From contig JAPZRU010000007.1 in the NCBI GenBank assembly GCA_027531255.1, positions 248,001 to 312,000 on the forward strand: a stretch of 64,000 nucleotides of DNA, read 5' to 3'. The first letter of the stretch is position 1; each line of letters begins with the position of its first letter. Position numbers and translations under genes: made by a program. Shown here piece by piece: positions 46,441 through 54,311 of this stretch. The notes under the pieces are model-generated. The model did not search any database and had not been told where the DNA came from. It saw nothing but the letters and a program-made list of their open reading frames with translations. The DNA comes from Steroidobacteraceae bacterium (GTDB lineage: Bacteria; Pseudomonadota; Gammaproteobacteria; Steroidobacterales; Steroidobacteraceae).

Positions 46441-46449
46441 GAGGGGCCG

Positions 46450-46590
46450 ATGGCCAGCAGTCGCAGGGAAGTCCTGATGGGCGGCGTGGCGGTGGCCGCG
46501 GTGGCTGCCGCCACCGCCGCGCGCCGGCGCGCGGGCATGGCCAATATGGACGCGCTGATCGGCCACATCGTCGACGCGTCGCCGGGCTGA
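46450..46590 (+). CDS. Small protein (46 aa) with Tat-like signal, possibly a truncated gene
   Basis: ATG 46450 has GGGGAGGGG close upstream. The peptide starts SSRREVLMGGVAVAAVAAAT, a twin-arginine plus hydrophobic pattern, then RRRAGMANMDALIGHIVDAS and a stop. It is directly 5' of the molybdenum hydroxylase genes (50 bp). It might be a tiny exported factor, or the N-terminal stump of a deleted Tat-exported enzyme. Its hydrophobic core is Ala/Val-rich; no family recognised. Confidence 0.45.
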   Translation: MASSRREVLMGGVAVAAVAAATAARRRAGMANMDALIGHIVDASPG

Positions 46591-46639
46591 GATCCAGGCC
46601 GGGCGGGCGTCACCGTTCCGGCCGCAAGACGAGGGCACC

Positions 46640-49144
46640 ATGAGTCACGAAGGCGAGCAGGACAGGTACGTAGGGCGCTCGGTCCGCAACCTCGGGCAGG
46701 ACGCGTTCGTCTCCGGCGTCGCGAAGTACACGAGCGACTTCCAGTTCCCCGACCAGCTGCACATGCACGTGGTGCGCAGCCCGCACGCGCACGCGCGGAT
46801 CCGACGCGTGGACCTGTCGGGCGCGCGCAAGGTCGCGGGCGTCGTGCTGGCGATGGAGGGCCAGGAAGCCGCCCAGCTGCTCGACCCCGTGCCGCACTAC
46901 ATCGACCCGGTCGGCTTCGGCGGCAAGACCGTGCCGATCCGCTGCCTCGCCGTCGACAAGGTGTGGCACTACGGCCAGCCGGTCGCGGTGGTCGTGGCCG
47001 AGGACAAGCGCACGGCCCGCTACGCCGCGTCGCGGGTGCAGGTCGACTACGAGCCGCTGCCCGCCGTGCTGGACGCCGCCGAGGCGGTGCAGCCCGGCGC
47101 GCCGGTGGTCGTGCCCGGCTGGGCCGACAACAGCATCATGGCGCTGCCGTTCGCGAACGGCGACGTCGCGCAGGCCTTCGAGCGCGCCGACCGCGTCGTC
47201 AGGACCACCGTGCGCATCCACCGCTTCTCGACGCAGCCGATCGAGACGCGCGTCTACAACGCCGTGCCGGATCCCGAGACGCACGGGCTGACCTTCTACG
47301 GCACGAGCCAGAATCCGCATCCGCTGCGCCACGTGCTCGCACGGGCGCTGCGCATCCCCGAGAACCTGATCAGGATCATCGCGCCGGCGGTCGGCGGCGC
47401 GTTCGGCATGAAGATGCACGGCCACCCCGAGGAAGCGCTGGTCTGCCTGCTCGCGCTGCGCACGCAGAAGCCCGTCAAGTGGGTCGAGGACCGCGAGGAG
47501 TGCCTGCTGATTGGCGCCCGCGAGCAGGTCCACGAGATGGAGCTGGCGCTGACGAAGGACGGCGAGATCCTCGGCCTGCGCGACCGCGCGCTGGCGAACA
47601 CGGGCGCGCCGAGCGCGTGCCCCGGCTGGGGCATGGCGTTCCTGACCGGCCTGACGATGCCCGGCCCGTACAAGGTGCAGGACATCGACGTGCTGATGAA
47701 CATCGTGGTCACCAACAAGCCGTCGTGGAACGCCTCGCGCGGCTACGGCAAGGAGGCGACCGCCCTCGCGCTCGAGCTCGCGATCGACCAGGCCGCGCGC
47801 GAGATGGGTCTCGACCCGGTCGAGATGCGCATCCGCAACTTCGTGCCGAAGGACGCGTTCCCGTACGACAGCCCGACCGGGCTGATCTACGACTCGGGCG
47901 ACTACGCCGGCGCGGTGCGCAAGGCGATGGAGGCGCTCGGCTATGCCGAGTGGCGCCAGCGCCGGGAGGAATCGCGGCAGGCGCTCGGCTTCGGTGCGAG
48001 TGCGAAGGTCGCGGGCGGCGGCGTCGTCGGGGCCGCGGCGCCGGGCGCGGCCGGCGGCGCGAAGCTGATCGGCATCGGTCTCGCCTACGAGCTCACGCCC
48101 GAGGGCGGCGCGATCCCGGGCACGATGGTCGCCGGCTACGACAGCTCCACCGTGCGCGTCGGCCCCGACGGCTCGGTGACGCTGCTCACCGGCGTCACCA
48201 CGCCCGGCACCGGCAACCCGACCGGCATGGCGCAGATCGTCGCCGACGAGCTCGGCGTCGAGGTCGAGACCATCCGCGTCGTGCAGGGCGATACCACCAC
48301 CTGCCCGTACGGCTTCGGCAACTACTCGGGCCGCAGCACGATCGTCGGCGGCGGCGCCGCGGCGCTGGCGGCGCGCGAGGTGCGCGAGAAGATCCTGACG
48401 GTCGCGGCGGCGCTGCTCGGCGTCGACAAGGCCACCGTGACGATGGACCGCGGCGTGATCCGCTCGAGCGCCGCGCCGGAGAAGACGCTGTCGCTGCCCG
48501 AGGCGGCCTACGCCTGCTACACGCGCGCCTACGACATCGGCCTCGCGATCACGCCGCCGCTCGAGGCGCAGGCCACGTTCCGGCCCGGGCTGATCCGCCA
48601 CTCGCCGGACGCGAAGGGGCGCATCAATCCCTACCCGTCGTACTCGAACGCCGCCTACGCGACGGTCTGCGAGGTGGACCTCGAGACCGGGCAGGTGAAG
48701 CTGCTGAAGTTCGCGGCGGCGCACGACTGCGGCAAGGTGATCAACCCGATCCTCGTCGAGGGCCAGGCCTGCGGCGCGATCTCGTTCGGCATCGGCGGCA
48801 TGCTGAACGAGGAGATCCGCTTCGACGCGAACGGCAAGCAGCTGACCGGCAGCTTCGTCGACTACGTGATGCCGCGGGCGCTCGACGTGCCGGCGATCGC
48901 CGTCGCGCATCACGACAGCCCGAATCCCGTGACCTACCTGGGCCTGAAGGGCGCGGGCGAGGCGGGCGTCGGCGGCAGCGCCGCGGCGGTCGTCAACGCC
49001 GTGAACGACGCGCTGCTGCCGCTCGGCGTCTCGATCAACGACCTGCCGGTCACCGCGCCGCGCGTGTGGGCCGCGATCCAGGCGGCGAAGGACGCGGCGC
49101 GGCCGGCCGAGCGGCCGGCGGCCGCCACCCGGGAGGTCGCATGA
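46640..49144 (+). CDS. Molybdenum hydroxylase large subunit (xanthine dehydrogenase family, Mo-cofactor)
   Basis: An 834-residue molybdopterin-binding subunit. Opening RNLGQDAFVSGVAKYTSDFQ, APAVGGAFGMKMHGHPEE, the Mo-site segment SRGYGKEATALALE, TTPGTGNPTGMAQI and the catalytic glutamate in LKGAGEAGVGG near the C-terminus. The CO-dehydrogenase loop (AYXCSFR) is absent, so it hydroxylates an organic substrate, typically an N-heteroaromatic or aldehyde. An unusual Gly/Ala-rich insert (GASAKVAGGGVVGAAAPG) is at ~455-475. ATG 46640 with GAGGG upstream; ATGA overlap with the FAD subunit. Confidence 0.92.
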   Translation: MSHEGEQDRYVGRSVRNLGQDAFVSGVAKYTSDFQFPDQLHMHVVRSPHAHARIRRVDLSGARKVAGVVLAMEGQEAAQLLDPVPHYIDPVGFGGKTVPIRCLAVDKVWHYGQPVAVVVAEDKRTARYAASRVQVDYEPLPAVLDAAEAVQPGAPVVVPGWADNSIMALPFANGDVAQAFERADRVVRTTVRIHRFSTQPIETRVYNAVPDPETHGLTFYGTSQNPHPLRHVLARALRIPENLIRIIAPAVGGAFGMKMHGHPEEALVCLLALRTQKPVKWVEDREECLLIGAREQVHEMELALTKDGEILGLRDRALANTGAPSACPGWGMAFLTGLTMPGPYKVQDIDVLMNIVVTNKPSWNASRGYGKEATALALELAIDQAAREMGLDPVEMRIRNFVPKDAFPYDSPTGLIYDSGDYAGAVRKAMEALGYAEWRQRREESRQALGFGASAKVAGGGVVGAAAPGAAGGAKLIGIGLAYELTPEGGAIPGTMVAGYDSSTVRVGPDGSVTLLTGVTTPGTGNPTGMAQIVADELGVEVETIRVVQGDTTTCPYGFGNYSGRSTIVGGGAAALAAREVREKILTVAAALLGVDKATVTMDRGVIRSSAAPEKTLSLPEAAYACYTRAYDIGLAITPPLEAQATFRPGLIRHSPDAKGRINPYPSYSNAAYATVCEVDLETGQVKLLKFAAAHDCGKVINPILVEGQACGAISFGIGGMLNEEIRFDANGKQLTGSFVDYVMPRALDVPAIAVAHHDSPNPVTYLGLKGAGEAGVGGSAAAVVNAVNDALLPLGVSINDLPVTAPRVWAAIQAAKDAARPAERPAAATREVA

Positions 49145-50016
49145 GCCTGCACCCGCAGTACGCCCGCCCGCGGTCGGCCGCGCAGGCCGTCGCGCTGCTC
49201 GACGGGCTCGGCGCCGGCGCGATGGTCATCGCCGGCGGCCAGGAGCTGATGCCGCACGTGAACTACGGCCGCCTGATGCCGGCCGTGTACGTCGACATCG
49301 GCGGGCTTCCGGAGCTGCGCGGCATCGCCGAGGCCGACGGTGCCGTGGCGATCGGCGCGCTGACCGTGCACCGCGACGTGCAGAGCAGCGAGCTGGTGCG
49401 CGCGAAGCTGCCCCTGCTGGCCTGGGCCGCCGGCCAGGTCGGCGGCGGCTGGCAGGTGCACAACCGCGGCACGATCGGCGGCAACCTGGTGTCGATGCAT
49501 CCGCTCTACGACATCGTGCCGCCGCTGCTCGCGCTCGGCGCCGAGGTCGAGATCCTCTCGACGGCGGGCACGCGACGCGTCGCGCTGTCGGGCCTGATCG
49601 CCGAGACGAGCCACGGCCTCGGCACGACGACGCTGCTGACGCGCGTGCTGGTGCGCCCGACCTCGCCGTCGACCGGCTGGTCTTACCAGAAGCTGAAGAT
49701 CACCGAGGGCAGCTACGGGTCGGCGAACGCCGCCGCCGTCGTCGCCCTCGACGGCAACCGCGTGACGGCCGCGAGGCTCGTGATGGGCGCGGTGGCGGAG
49801 CGGCCGATCGACGCGTCCGCGGCGCTCAAGGGGCTGCTGGGCCGGCCGTTCGACGCCCGCGCGGCCGCCGAGGCCGAGGCGGCGTGCGCCGCGCTCGTGG
49901 TGCAGCCGATGGACGACCAGCAGGGCGACGCGGGCTGGCGCCGGGCGATGGCGGGCGTGGTCGCGCGACGCGCGCTCGCGCAGGCGGTGGCGCGCGCCGG
50001 CGGCGCGGCGGGCTGA
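49141..50016 (+). CDS. Molybdenum hydroxylase medium (FAD-binding) subunit
   Basis: A 291-residue CoxM/CutM-type flavoprotein. MVIAGGQELMPHVNYGRLM holds the first FAD-pyrophosphate loop and HNRGTIGGNLVSMHPLYD the second. The C-terminal CO_deh_flav domain follows (YQKLKITEGSYGSANAAA). It passes electrons from the [2Fe-2S] subunit to the final acceptor. ATGA overlap with the large subunit gene; 15 bp to the small subunit gene. Confidence 0.94.
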   Translation: MSLHPQYARPRSAAQAVALLDGLGAGAMVIAGGQELMPHVNYGRLMPAVYVDIGGLPELRGIAEADGAVAIGALTVHRDVQSSELVRAKLPLLAWAAGQVGGGWQVHNRGTIGGNLVSMHPLYDIVPPLLALGAEVEILSTAGTRRVALSGLIAETSHGLGTTTLLTRVLVRPTSPSTGWSYQKLKITEGSYGSANAAAVVALDGNRVTAARLVMGAVAERPIDASAALKGLLGRPFDARAAAEAEAACAALVVQPMDDQQGDAGWRRAMAGVVARRALAQAVARAGGAAG

Positions 50017-50031
50017 CGAGGAGTACACGCG

Positions 50032-50541
50032 ATGTCTGCGAATCTCGAGGAACTGGTCGAGGACAGCGTCCTGCTGCAGTGCCGGGTCAACGGCAAGGCC
50101 TGCGAGCGGGAGATCCAGCCGGGCACGTCGCTGCTCGACTTCCTGCGCGACGAGCTGCGCCTGACCGGCACCCACATGGGCTGCATGACGGGCCACTGCG
50201 GCGCCTGCACGGTGATGCTCGACGGCCAGGTGGCGAAGTCGTGCATCACGCTGGCGGCCACGGTGCAGCGGCGTCAGATCACGACGATCGAGGGACTGAA
50301 GGGCGCGGACGGGAAGCTGTCGCCGGTGCAGCAGGCGTTCTGGGACGAGGCGGGCTTCCAGTGCGCGTTCTGCGCGCCCGGGATGCTGCTCGCCGCGACC
50401 GAACTGCTGCGCGACAACCCCGACCCTTCGGAGGACGACATCCGCCGCGCGATCGCCGGGAACCTGTGCCGCTGCACGGGCTACCAGAGCATCGTGCGCG
50501 CGGTGAAGGCCGCGGCGCGCGTGCAGCGCTCGGCCGGCTGA
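50032..50541 (+). CDS. Molybdenum hydroxylase small subunit ([2Fe-2S])
   Basis: A 169-residue iron-sulfur subunit with both cluster sites: the plant-ferredoxin type GCMTGHCGACTVMLDGQ (C-x4-C-x2-C plus a later Cys) and the alpha-helical C-x2-C...CRC type (CAFCAPGM, NLCRCTGYQSIV). It relays electrons from the Mo centre to FAD. Gene order here is large-medium-small. ATG 50032 with GAGGAG upstream. Confidence 0.96.
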   Translation: MSANLEELVEDSVLLQCRVNGKACEREIQPGTSLLDFLRDELRLTGTHMGCMTGHCGACTVMLDGQVAKSCITLAATVQRRQITTIEGLKGADGKLSPVQQAFWDEAGFQCAFCAPGMLLAATELLRDNPDPSEDDIRRAIAGNLCRCTGYQSIVRAVKAAARVQRSAG

Positions 50542-50596
50542 GGAATCGACGGACCACCAGAGAACGCGGGCCAGCGTCCCGCGCCAGGAGAAAGCC

Positions 50597-51172
50597 ATGA
50601 ACGCGGTGACGAGCCCGAAGCGCGAAGTGCGGGTGCTCAAGGCGAAGAAGGCCACGCCGGAGGCGCTCGCGCCGTACGGCGAGATCCTCGGCTACAACCC
50701 GAACGTCAAGCCGCTGCCGATCGACTTCTACGGCGGCAAGGCCAAGGTGCGGCGCGTCGTCAACTTCGAGTCCGACGGCGACACCGAGATGCCGGTCGTG
50801 ACGGTGGACGTCCGGCCGCTCGAGGTCAGCCACATGGAGCGGCACCCGAAGCACACGCAGGCCTTCATCTCGCTGCAGAACAAGCCGTTCGTGGTGGTGT
50901 TCGCGCCGCCGAGCGACGCCGAACTGCCGGAAGTCGACAAGGCCGAGGCCTTCCTGTTCGACGGCGAGTCCGGTTTCGTCATGAAGAAGAACTGCTGGCA
51001 CGAGTTCCCGTTCGCGCTGTTCGACGGCACGAACCTGCTGGTGGTGCTGCGCAAGGAAGCCACCAACGGCCTGACCACGGACCAGGTCTACAAGAACGAG
51101 GCGGTCGGGCCGGACCTGGTGAAGCGCGACCTCGAGGCGCGCTTCGGCCTGAGCTTCAAGGTCGAGATCTGA
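50597..51172 (+). CDS. Ureidoglycolate-lyase-like (AllA family) protein
   Basis: A 191-residue cupin-like protein. ERHPKHTQAFISL, FVVVFAPPSD, AFLFDGESGFVMKKNCWHEFP match the AllA pattern (conserved His/Gln and the final WH). Classical AllA cleaves ureidoglycolate to glyoxylate and urea in purine breakdown. No other allantoin genes are nearby, so it may act on a different ureido or amide intermediate. AGGAG ribosome site; 55 bp after the hydroxylase genes and 13 bp before the oxidase gene, hence cotranscribed. Confidence 0.8.
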   Translation: MNAVTSPKREVRVLKAKKATPEALAPYGEILGYNPNVKPLPIDFYGGKAKVRRVVNFESDGDTEMPVVTVDVRPLEVSHMERHPKHTQAFISLQNKPFVVVFAPPSDAELPEVDKAEAFLFDGESGFVMKKNCWHEFPFALFDGTNLLVVLRKEATNGLTTDQVYKNEAVGPDLVKRDLEARFGLSFKVEI

Positions 51173-51185
51173 AGGGGGTGTCGCC

Positions 51186-52781
51186 ATGAACGCAGCCGTC
51201 CTGAGCACCGGTTCCGATTCGCTGATCCGCGAACTGCAGTCGATCCTGGGCGCCGAGCACGTCAGCGCGGATTTCGAGACGCGCGACTTCTACTCGCGCG
51301 ACCTGAGCTTCCGGCCGTACCAGACCGCGGCCGTGGTGGTGCGCCCGGGCAGCCTCGACGACCTGTCGATGGCGGTCGCCGCGGCGACGCGGGCCGGCCA
51401 CGCCGTCGTCGCCCGCGGCGGCGGCATGTCGTACACGAGCGGCTACACGCCCGAGCGCCCCGACACGGTGCTGATCGACATGCGGCGGATGAACCGCGTG
51501 CTCGAGATCAACAGGGAGGACATGTACGTCGTCGTCGAATGCGGCTGCACCTGGAAGTCGCTGTTCGAGGCGCTGAACCCGCTCGGGCTGCGCACGCCGT
51601 ACTGGGGTCCGCTGTCCGGCATGTACGCGACCGTCGGCGGCGCGCTGTCGCAGAACAGCCTGTTCCACGGGTCCGGCACCGAGCGCACGGTCGCCGAGAG
51701 CGTGCTCGGCCTCAAGGTCGTGCTGGCCGACGGTTCCGTGCTGACCACGGGTTCCGGCGCGCACAAGACCAGCAACGCCTTCTGGCGGCACTTCGGCCCC
51801 GACGTGACGGGCCTGTTCACGGCCGACACCGGCGCGTTCGGCATCAAGGGCGTCGCCGTGCTGCGGCTGCTGACGCTGCAGAAGCACACCGCCTACCTGT
51901 CGTACAAGTTCGACACGCTCGAGGCGATGCTGAAGGCGCAGCTGCGCATCGCGCGGCTCGGCATCAGTTCCGAATGCTACGGCTTCGACCCGTACTACAA
52001 CGCCGGCTTCGAGAAGCAGGGCATCACGTTCGAGGAAGGCCTCGCGATCATGGGCAAGGTCGCGCGCAAGGGTGGGCTCAAGGGCCTCGCGGGCGCCGCG
52101 AAGATGGCGATGGGCGGCAAGCGCATCCTGAAGAACGTGCCCTACAGCCTGCACATGACCTTCGACGGCCACACCGAGACCGTGGCCGCCGAGCACATGG
52201 ACCTCGGCGCGGACATCTGCGCGGAGGAGGGCGGCACCGAGATGGTGAACTCGATCCCGCAGGTGTTCCGCGCCAACCCGTTCGGCGGCGTGCGCACCGT
52301 GCTGCTCGGCTCCGACGGCGAGATCTGGATCCCGGTGCACGGCTTCTTCCCGCTCTCGAAGGCCATTCCCGCGGCGCAGGCGGTCGAGAAGTGGCTGGCC
52401 GAGAAGAAGCCGCTGTTCGAGAAGTGGGGCATCAAGACCTCCTACCTGACCTGCTTCGCCGGCAGCGAGTTCGTGATCGAGCCGAGCCTGTACTGGCACG
52501 ACGAGCTCGGTCCGTTCCGGCTGTCGCTGATCGAGCCCGAGTTCGCGGAGAAGTGGAAGGACATCCCGGCGAACGAGGCGCGCCGCCAGGTGGCGCTCGG
52601 GCTGCGTGACGAACTGCGCGACATCTTCGACCGCAACGGCGGCCTGCACCTGCAGATCGGCAAGTACTACCCGTACACCGAGATCATGAACAACGAGGTG
52701 CTGCCGAAGGTGATCAACGGCGTGAAGGACGTGCTCGACCCGAAGCGCCTGGTGAATCCGGGCTCGCTCGGGCTGCGCTGA
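51186..52781 (+). CDS. FAD-linked oxidase (vanillyl-alcohol oxidase/PCMH fold)
   Basis: A 531-residue flavoprotein. The FAD_binding_4 domain covers ~45-230: VVVRPGSLDDLSMAVAAA, ARGGGMSYTSGYTPERPD and TVGGALSQNSLFHGSGT. The C-terminal substrate domain ends DPKRLVNPGSLGLR, as in D-lactate dehydrogenase/4-cresol-dehydrogenase relatives. No histidine at the usual covalent-FAD site of GGGH enzymes, so flavin is probably non-covalent. It would oxidise a hydroxyacid or a benzylic carbon within the pathway. Last gene of the operon begun at 46640. Confidence 0.87.
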   Translation: MNAAVLSTGSDSLIRELQSILGAEHVSADFETRDFYSRDLSFRPYQTAAVVVRPGSLDDLSMAVAAATRAGHAVVARGGGMSYTSGYTPERPDTVLIDMRRMNRVLEINREDMYVVVECGCTWKSLFEALNPLGLRTPYWGPLSGMYATVGGALSQNSLFHGSGTERTVAESVLGLKVVLADGSVLTTGSGAHKTSNAFWRHFGPDVTGLFTADTGAFGIKGVAVLRLLTLQKHTAYLSYKFDTLEAMLKAQLRIARLGISSECYGFDPYYNAGFEKQGITFEEGLAIMGKVARKGGLKGLAGAAKMAMGGKRILKNVPYSLHMTFDGHTETVAAEHMDLGADICAEEGGTEMVNSIPQVFRANPFGGVRTVLLGSDGEIWIPVHGFFPLSKAIPAAQAVEKWLAEKKPLFEKWGIKTSYLTCFAGSEFVIEPSLYWHDELGPFRLSLIEPEFAEKWKDIPANEARRQVALGLRDELRDIFDRNGGLHLQIGKYYPYTEIMNNEVLPKVINGVKDVLDPKRLVNPGSLGLR

Positions 52782-52854
52782 GACGCGCCGTCCGGCTCCG
52801 GGCCGGATCGTGGAGGTCCGACCCGGGGTCGCGGCGTGCGGTGCGGGGGGAGTG

Positions 52855-53030
52855 ATGCTGCGCAAGGGCTACGTGGACGCGCTCGATACGCCGGGCTTCG
52901 GGGGGGGGCTCGTACGAGCCCGAGGGCCAGCCGACGATGGCCGACTACGGTCGCGTGCCGCTGGAAGCGACCCGCGCGCGCGGCCTCGAGCGGATGCACC
53001 TGTTCGGCCGGGCGACCGATGAAAGCGCGG
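52855..53030 (+). pseudogene. Alpha/beta hydrolase remnant
   Basis: ATG 52855 (GGGGGAG upstream) reads MLRKGYVD, then jumps over ~47 codons directly to ALDTPGFGG, the oxyanion-side turn found at residues ~54-62 of the neighbour at 53096. A run of nine G (52900-52908) shifts the frame; the next frame continues GGSYEPEGQPTMADYGRV and RGLERMHLFGRATDES before homology fades. It is a third copy of the hydrolases at 53096 and 54312, destroyed by deletion and frameshift. Confidence 0.75.
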
Positions 53031-53095
53031 GAGCTCTCTTCGTTCCGGCTCGCCAGCTTCGTAACCGCCTGCCCACGAACCGCGGAGGATTCCAC

Positions 53096-53887
53096 TTGAT
53101 CCTGAAAGGCTACGCGAACATTCCCGCCGGCCAGGTGCACTACCGCCGGCTGCACGGTCCCGGCCTGCCGGTGGTCTGCCTGCACCAGACCGCCAGCTCG
53201 GGCGCGATGTGGGTGAAGGTGATGGAGCGCATGCGCGGCGAGCGGCCGTTCGTCGCGCTCGACACGCCGGGGTTCGGCGGCTCGTTCGACCCGCCGCAGC
53301 TGCCGCCGTCGATCGGCACCTACGCCGAGTGGCTGCTCGAGTCGCTGGACGCGCTCGGCATCGGCCAGTTCCACGTGCTGTGCCATCACACGGGCGCCTG
53401 CATCGCGGTAGAGATGACGGCGCGACAGCCGGAGCGCGTCGCCTCGGTCGCGATGATCGGCCCGGTCCCGCTCACCGAGGCCGAGCGCGAGGAATACAAG
53501 AAGTACTACTCGTCGCCGTTTTCGCCGACGGCCGAGGGCGAGTACCTGAAGACCACCTGGGATTACCTGCGGGGGCTGGGAGCCCACGGCGATCTCGCAC
53601 TGCACCACCGCGAACTGCTGGACACGGCGCGCGCCTACATGGGCCGCTTCATGGCCTACACGAACGTCTGGCGCCAGGACTTCACGAAGCCGTTCCTCGG
53701 GATCCGCGTGCCGCTGCTGCTGATGTGCGCCGAGGACGACGTGCTCTGGCCGTTCTTCGGCCGCGCGAAGGAGATGCGACCGGACGCCGATTCCGCGGTG
53801 CTGAAGGGCGCCAACTTCGAGCCGGATCTCGACCCGGACGGCGTCGTCGGGGCCTACCGGGCCTTCCTCGCGAAGCACGGGCTCTGA
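53096..53887 (+). CDS. Alpha/beta hydrolase-fold protein with His at the nucleophile position
   Basis: A 263-residue alpha/beta hydrolase. The start is TTG at 53096, chosen because GGAGG is 8 bases upstream and the sibling protein starts at the same point; no nearby ATG exists in frame. CLHQTASSG and LDTPGFGGS are standard turns. At the nucleophile elbow (normally G-x-S-x-G) it reads C-H-H-T-G, with His98 in place of Ser. Asp/His later in the chain (MCAEDDVLWPFFG) look normal. It may be a C-C hydrolase, dioxygenase-like or lyase variant; an ordinary esterase is unlikely. Confidence 0.85.
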   Translation: MILKGYANIPAGQVHYRRLHGPGLPVVCLHQTASSGAMWVKVMERMRGERPFVALDTPGFGGSFDPPQLPPSIGTYAEWLLESLDALGIGQFHVLCHHTGACIAVEMTARQPERVASVAMIGPVPLTEAEREEYKKYYSSPFSPTAEGEYLKTTWDYLRGLGAHGDLALHHRELLDTARAYMGRFMAYTNVWRQDFTKPFLGIRVPLLLMCAEDDVLWPFFGRAKEMRPDADSAVLKGANFEPDLDPDGVVGAYRAFLAKHGL

Positions 53888-53962
53888 GCCGGTCGCAGCC
53901 GGCGGTTCCGACACCATTCGTTCGACGGACACGGGCACCGACGCCCCGGGGAGGCAGGTTCG

Positions 53963-54307
53963 ATGGCGATCACGATCACCCCCAACGCCCGCCGCGATGC
54001 GCCCGAGGTCAGCGGCGCCAGCGGCGCGATCCCGTACTCGAAGTTCCGCAGGTACACGGTGAACGACAGGGACCCGCACGACGCACCGGTCTTCCCGGTC
54101 CCGTTCATCGAGGGCTCGCGGTTCAAGGCGAGCAACACCGGCATCGACGAGCCGGCGGTGCAGGTGAACTTCGAGGACTGGCTGCCGAACACGCCGGACA
54201 TCGTCTGGAAGGTGCTCGGCGACCAGCCGTTCCGGCAGCTCTGCATCTGCCTGCCGAATCCCGGCTATCCCATCCCGGTCGCGAACAGCGTCCGCGGCGG
54301 GGGCTGA
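53963..54307 (+). CDS. Hypothetical 114-aa protein between the two hydrolases
   Basis: No family recognised. ATG 53963 has GGGGAGG 9 bases upstream, so it is probably translated. The chain is Pro-rich with many aromatics (IPYSKFRRYTVNDRDPHDAP, VNFEDWLPNTPDIVWKVLGD, CICLPNPGYP), no membrane helix or signal. Tight spacing (4 bp to the next start) puts it in the hydrolase transcription unit. It could be a small cupin-like or accessory subunit, or a shortened relic of a longer protein. Confidence 0.6.
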   Translation: MAITITPNARRDAPEVSGASGAIPYSKFRRYTVNDRDPHDAPVFPVPFIEGSRFKASNTGIDEPAVQVNFEDWLPNTPDIVWKVLGDQPFRQLCICLPNPGYPIPVANSVRGGG

Positions 54308-54311
54308 GCGC

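Noticed and set aside
44049-46643. One 864-residue fusion protein covering the decarboxylase remnant and TonB receptor
   Set aside because: Only the lucky absence of stops makes it continuous. It starts in the wrong frame over the MarR-like gene, and the receptor parts are separated by deletions and a frameshift.
46640-50541. CO dehydrogenase (CoxLMS)
   Set aside because: The large subunit lacks the AYXCSFR active-site loop; its segment is SRGYGKEAT, as in other hydroxylases.
50597-52781. Purine/allantoin degradation operon
   Set aside because: An AllA-like gene next to a xanthine-dehydrogenase-family enzyme suggests it, but allantoinase, allantoicase and uricase genes are absent and the rest of the cluster does not fit.
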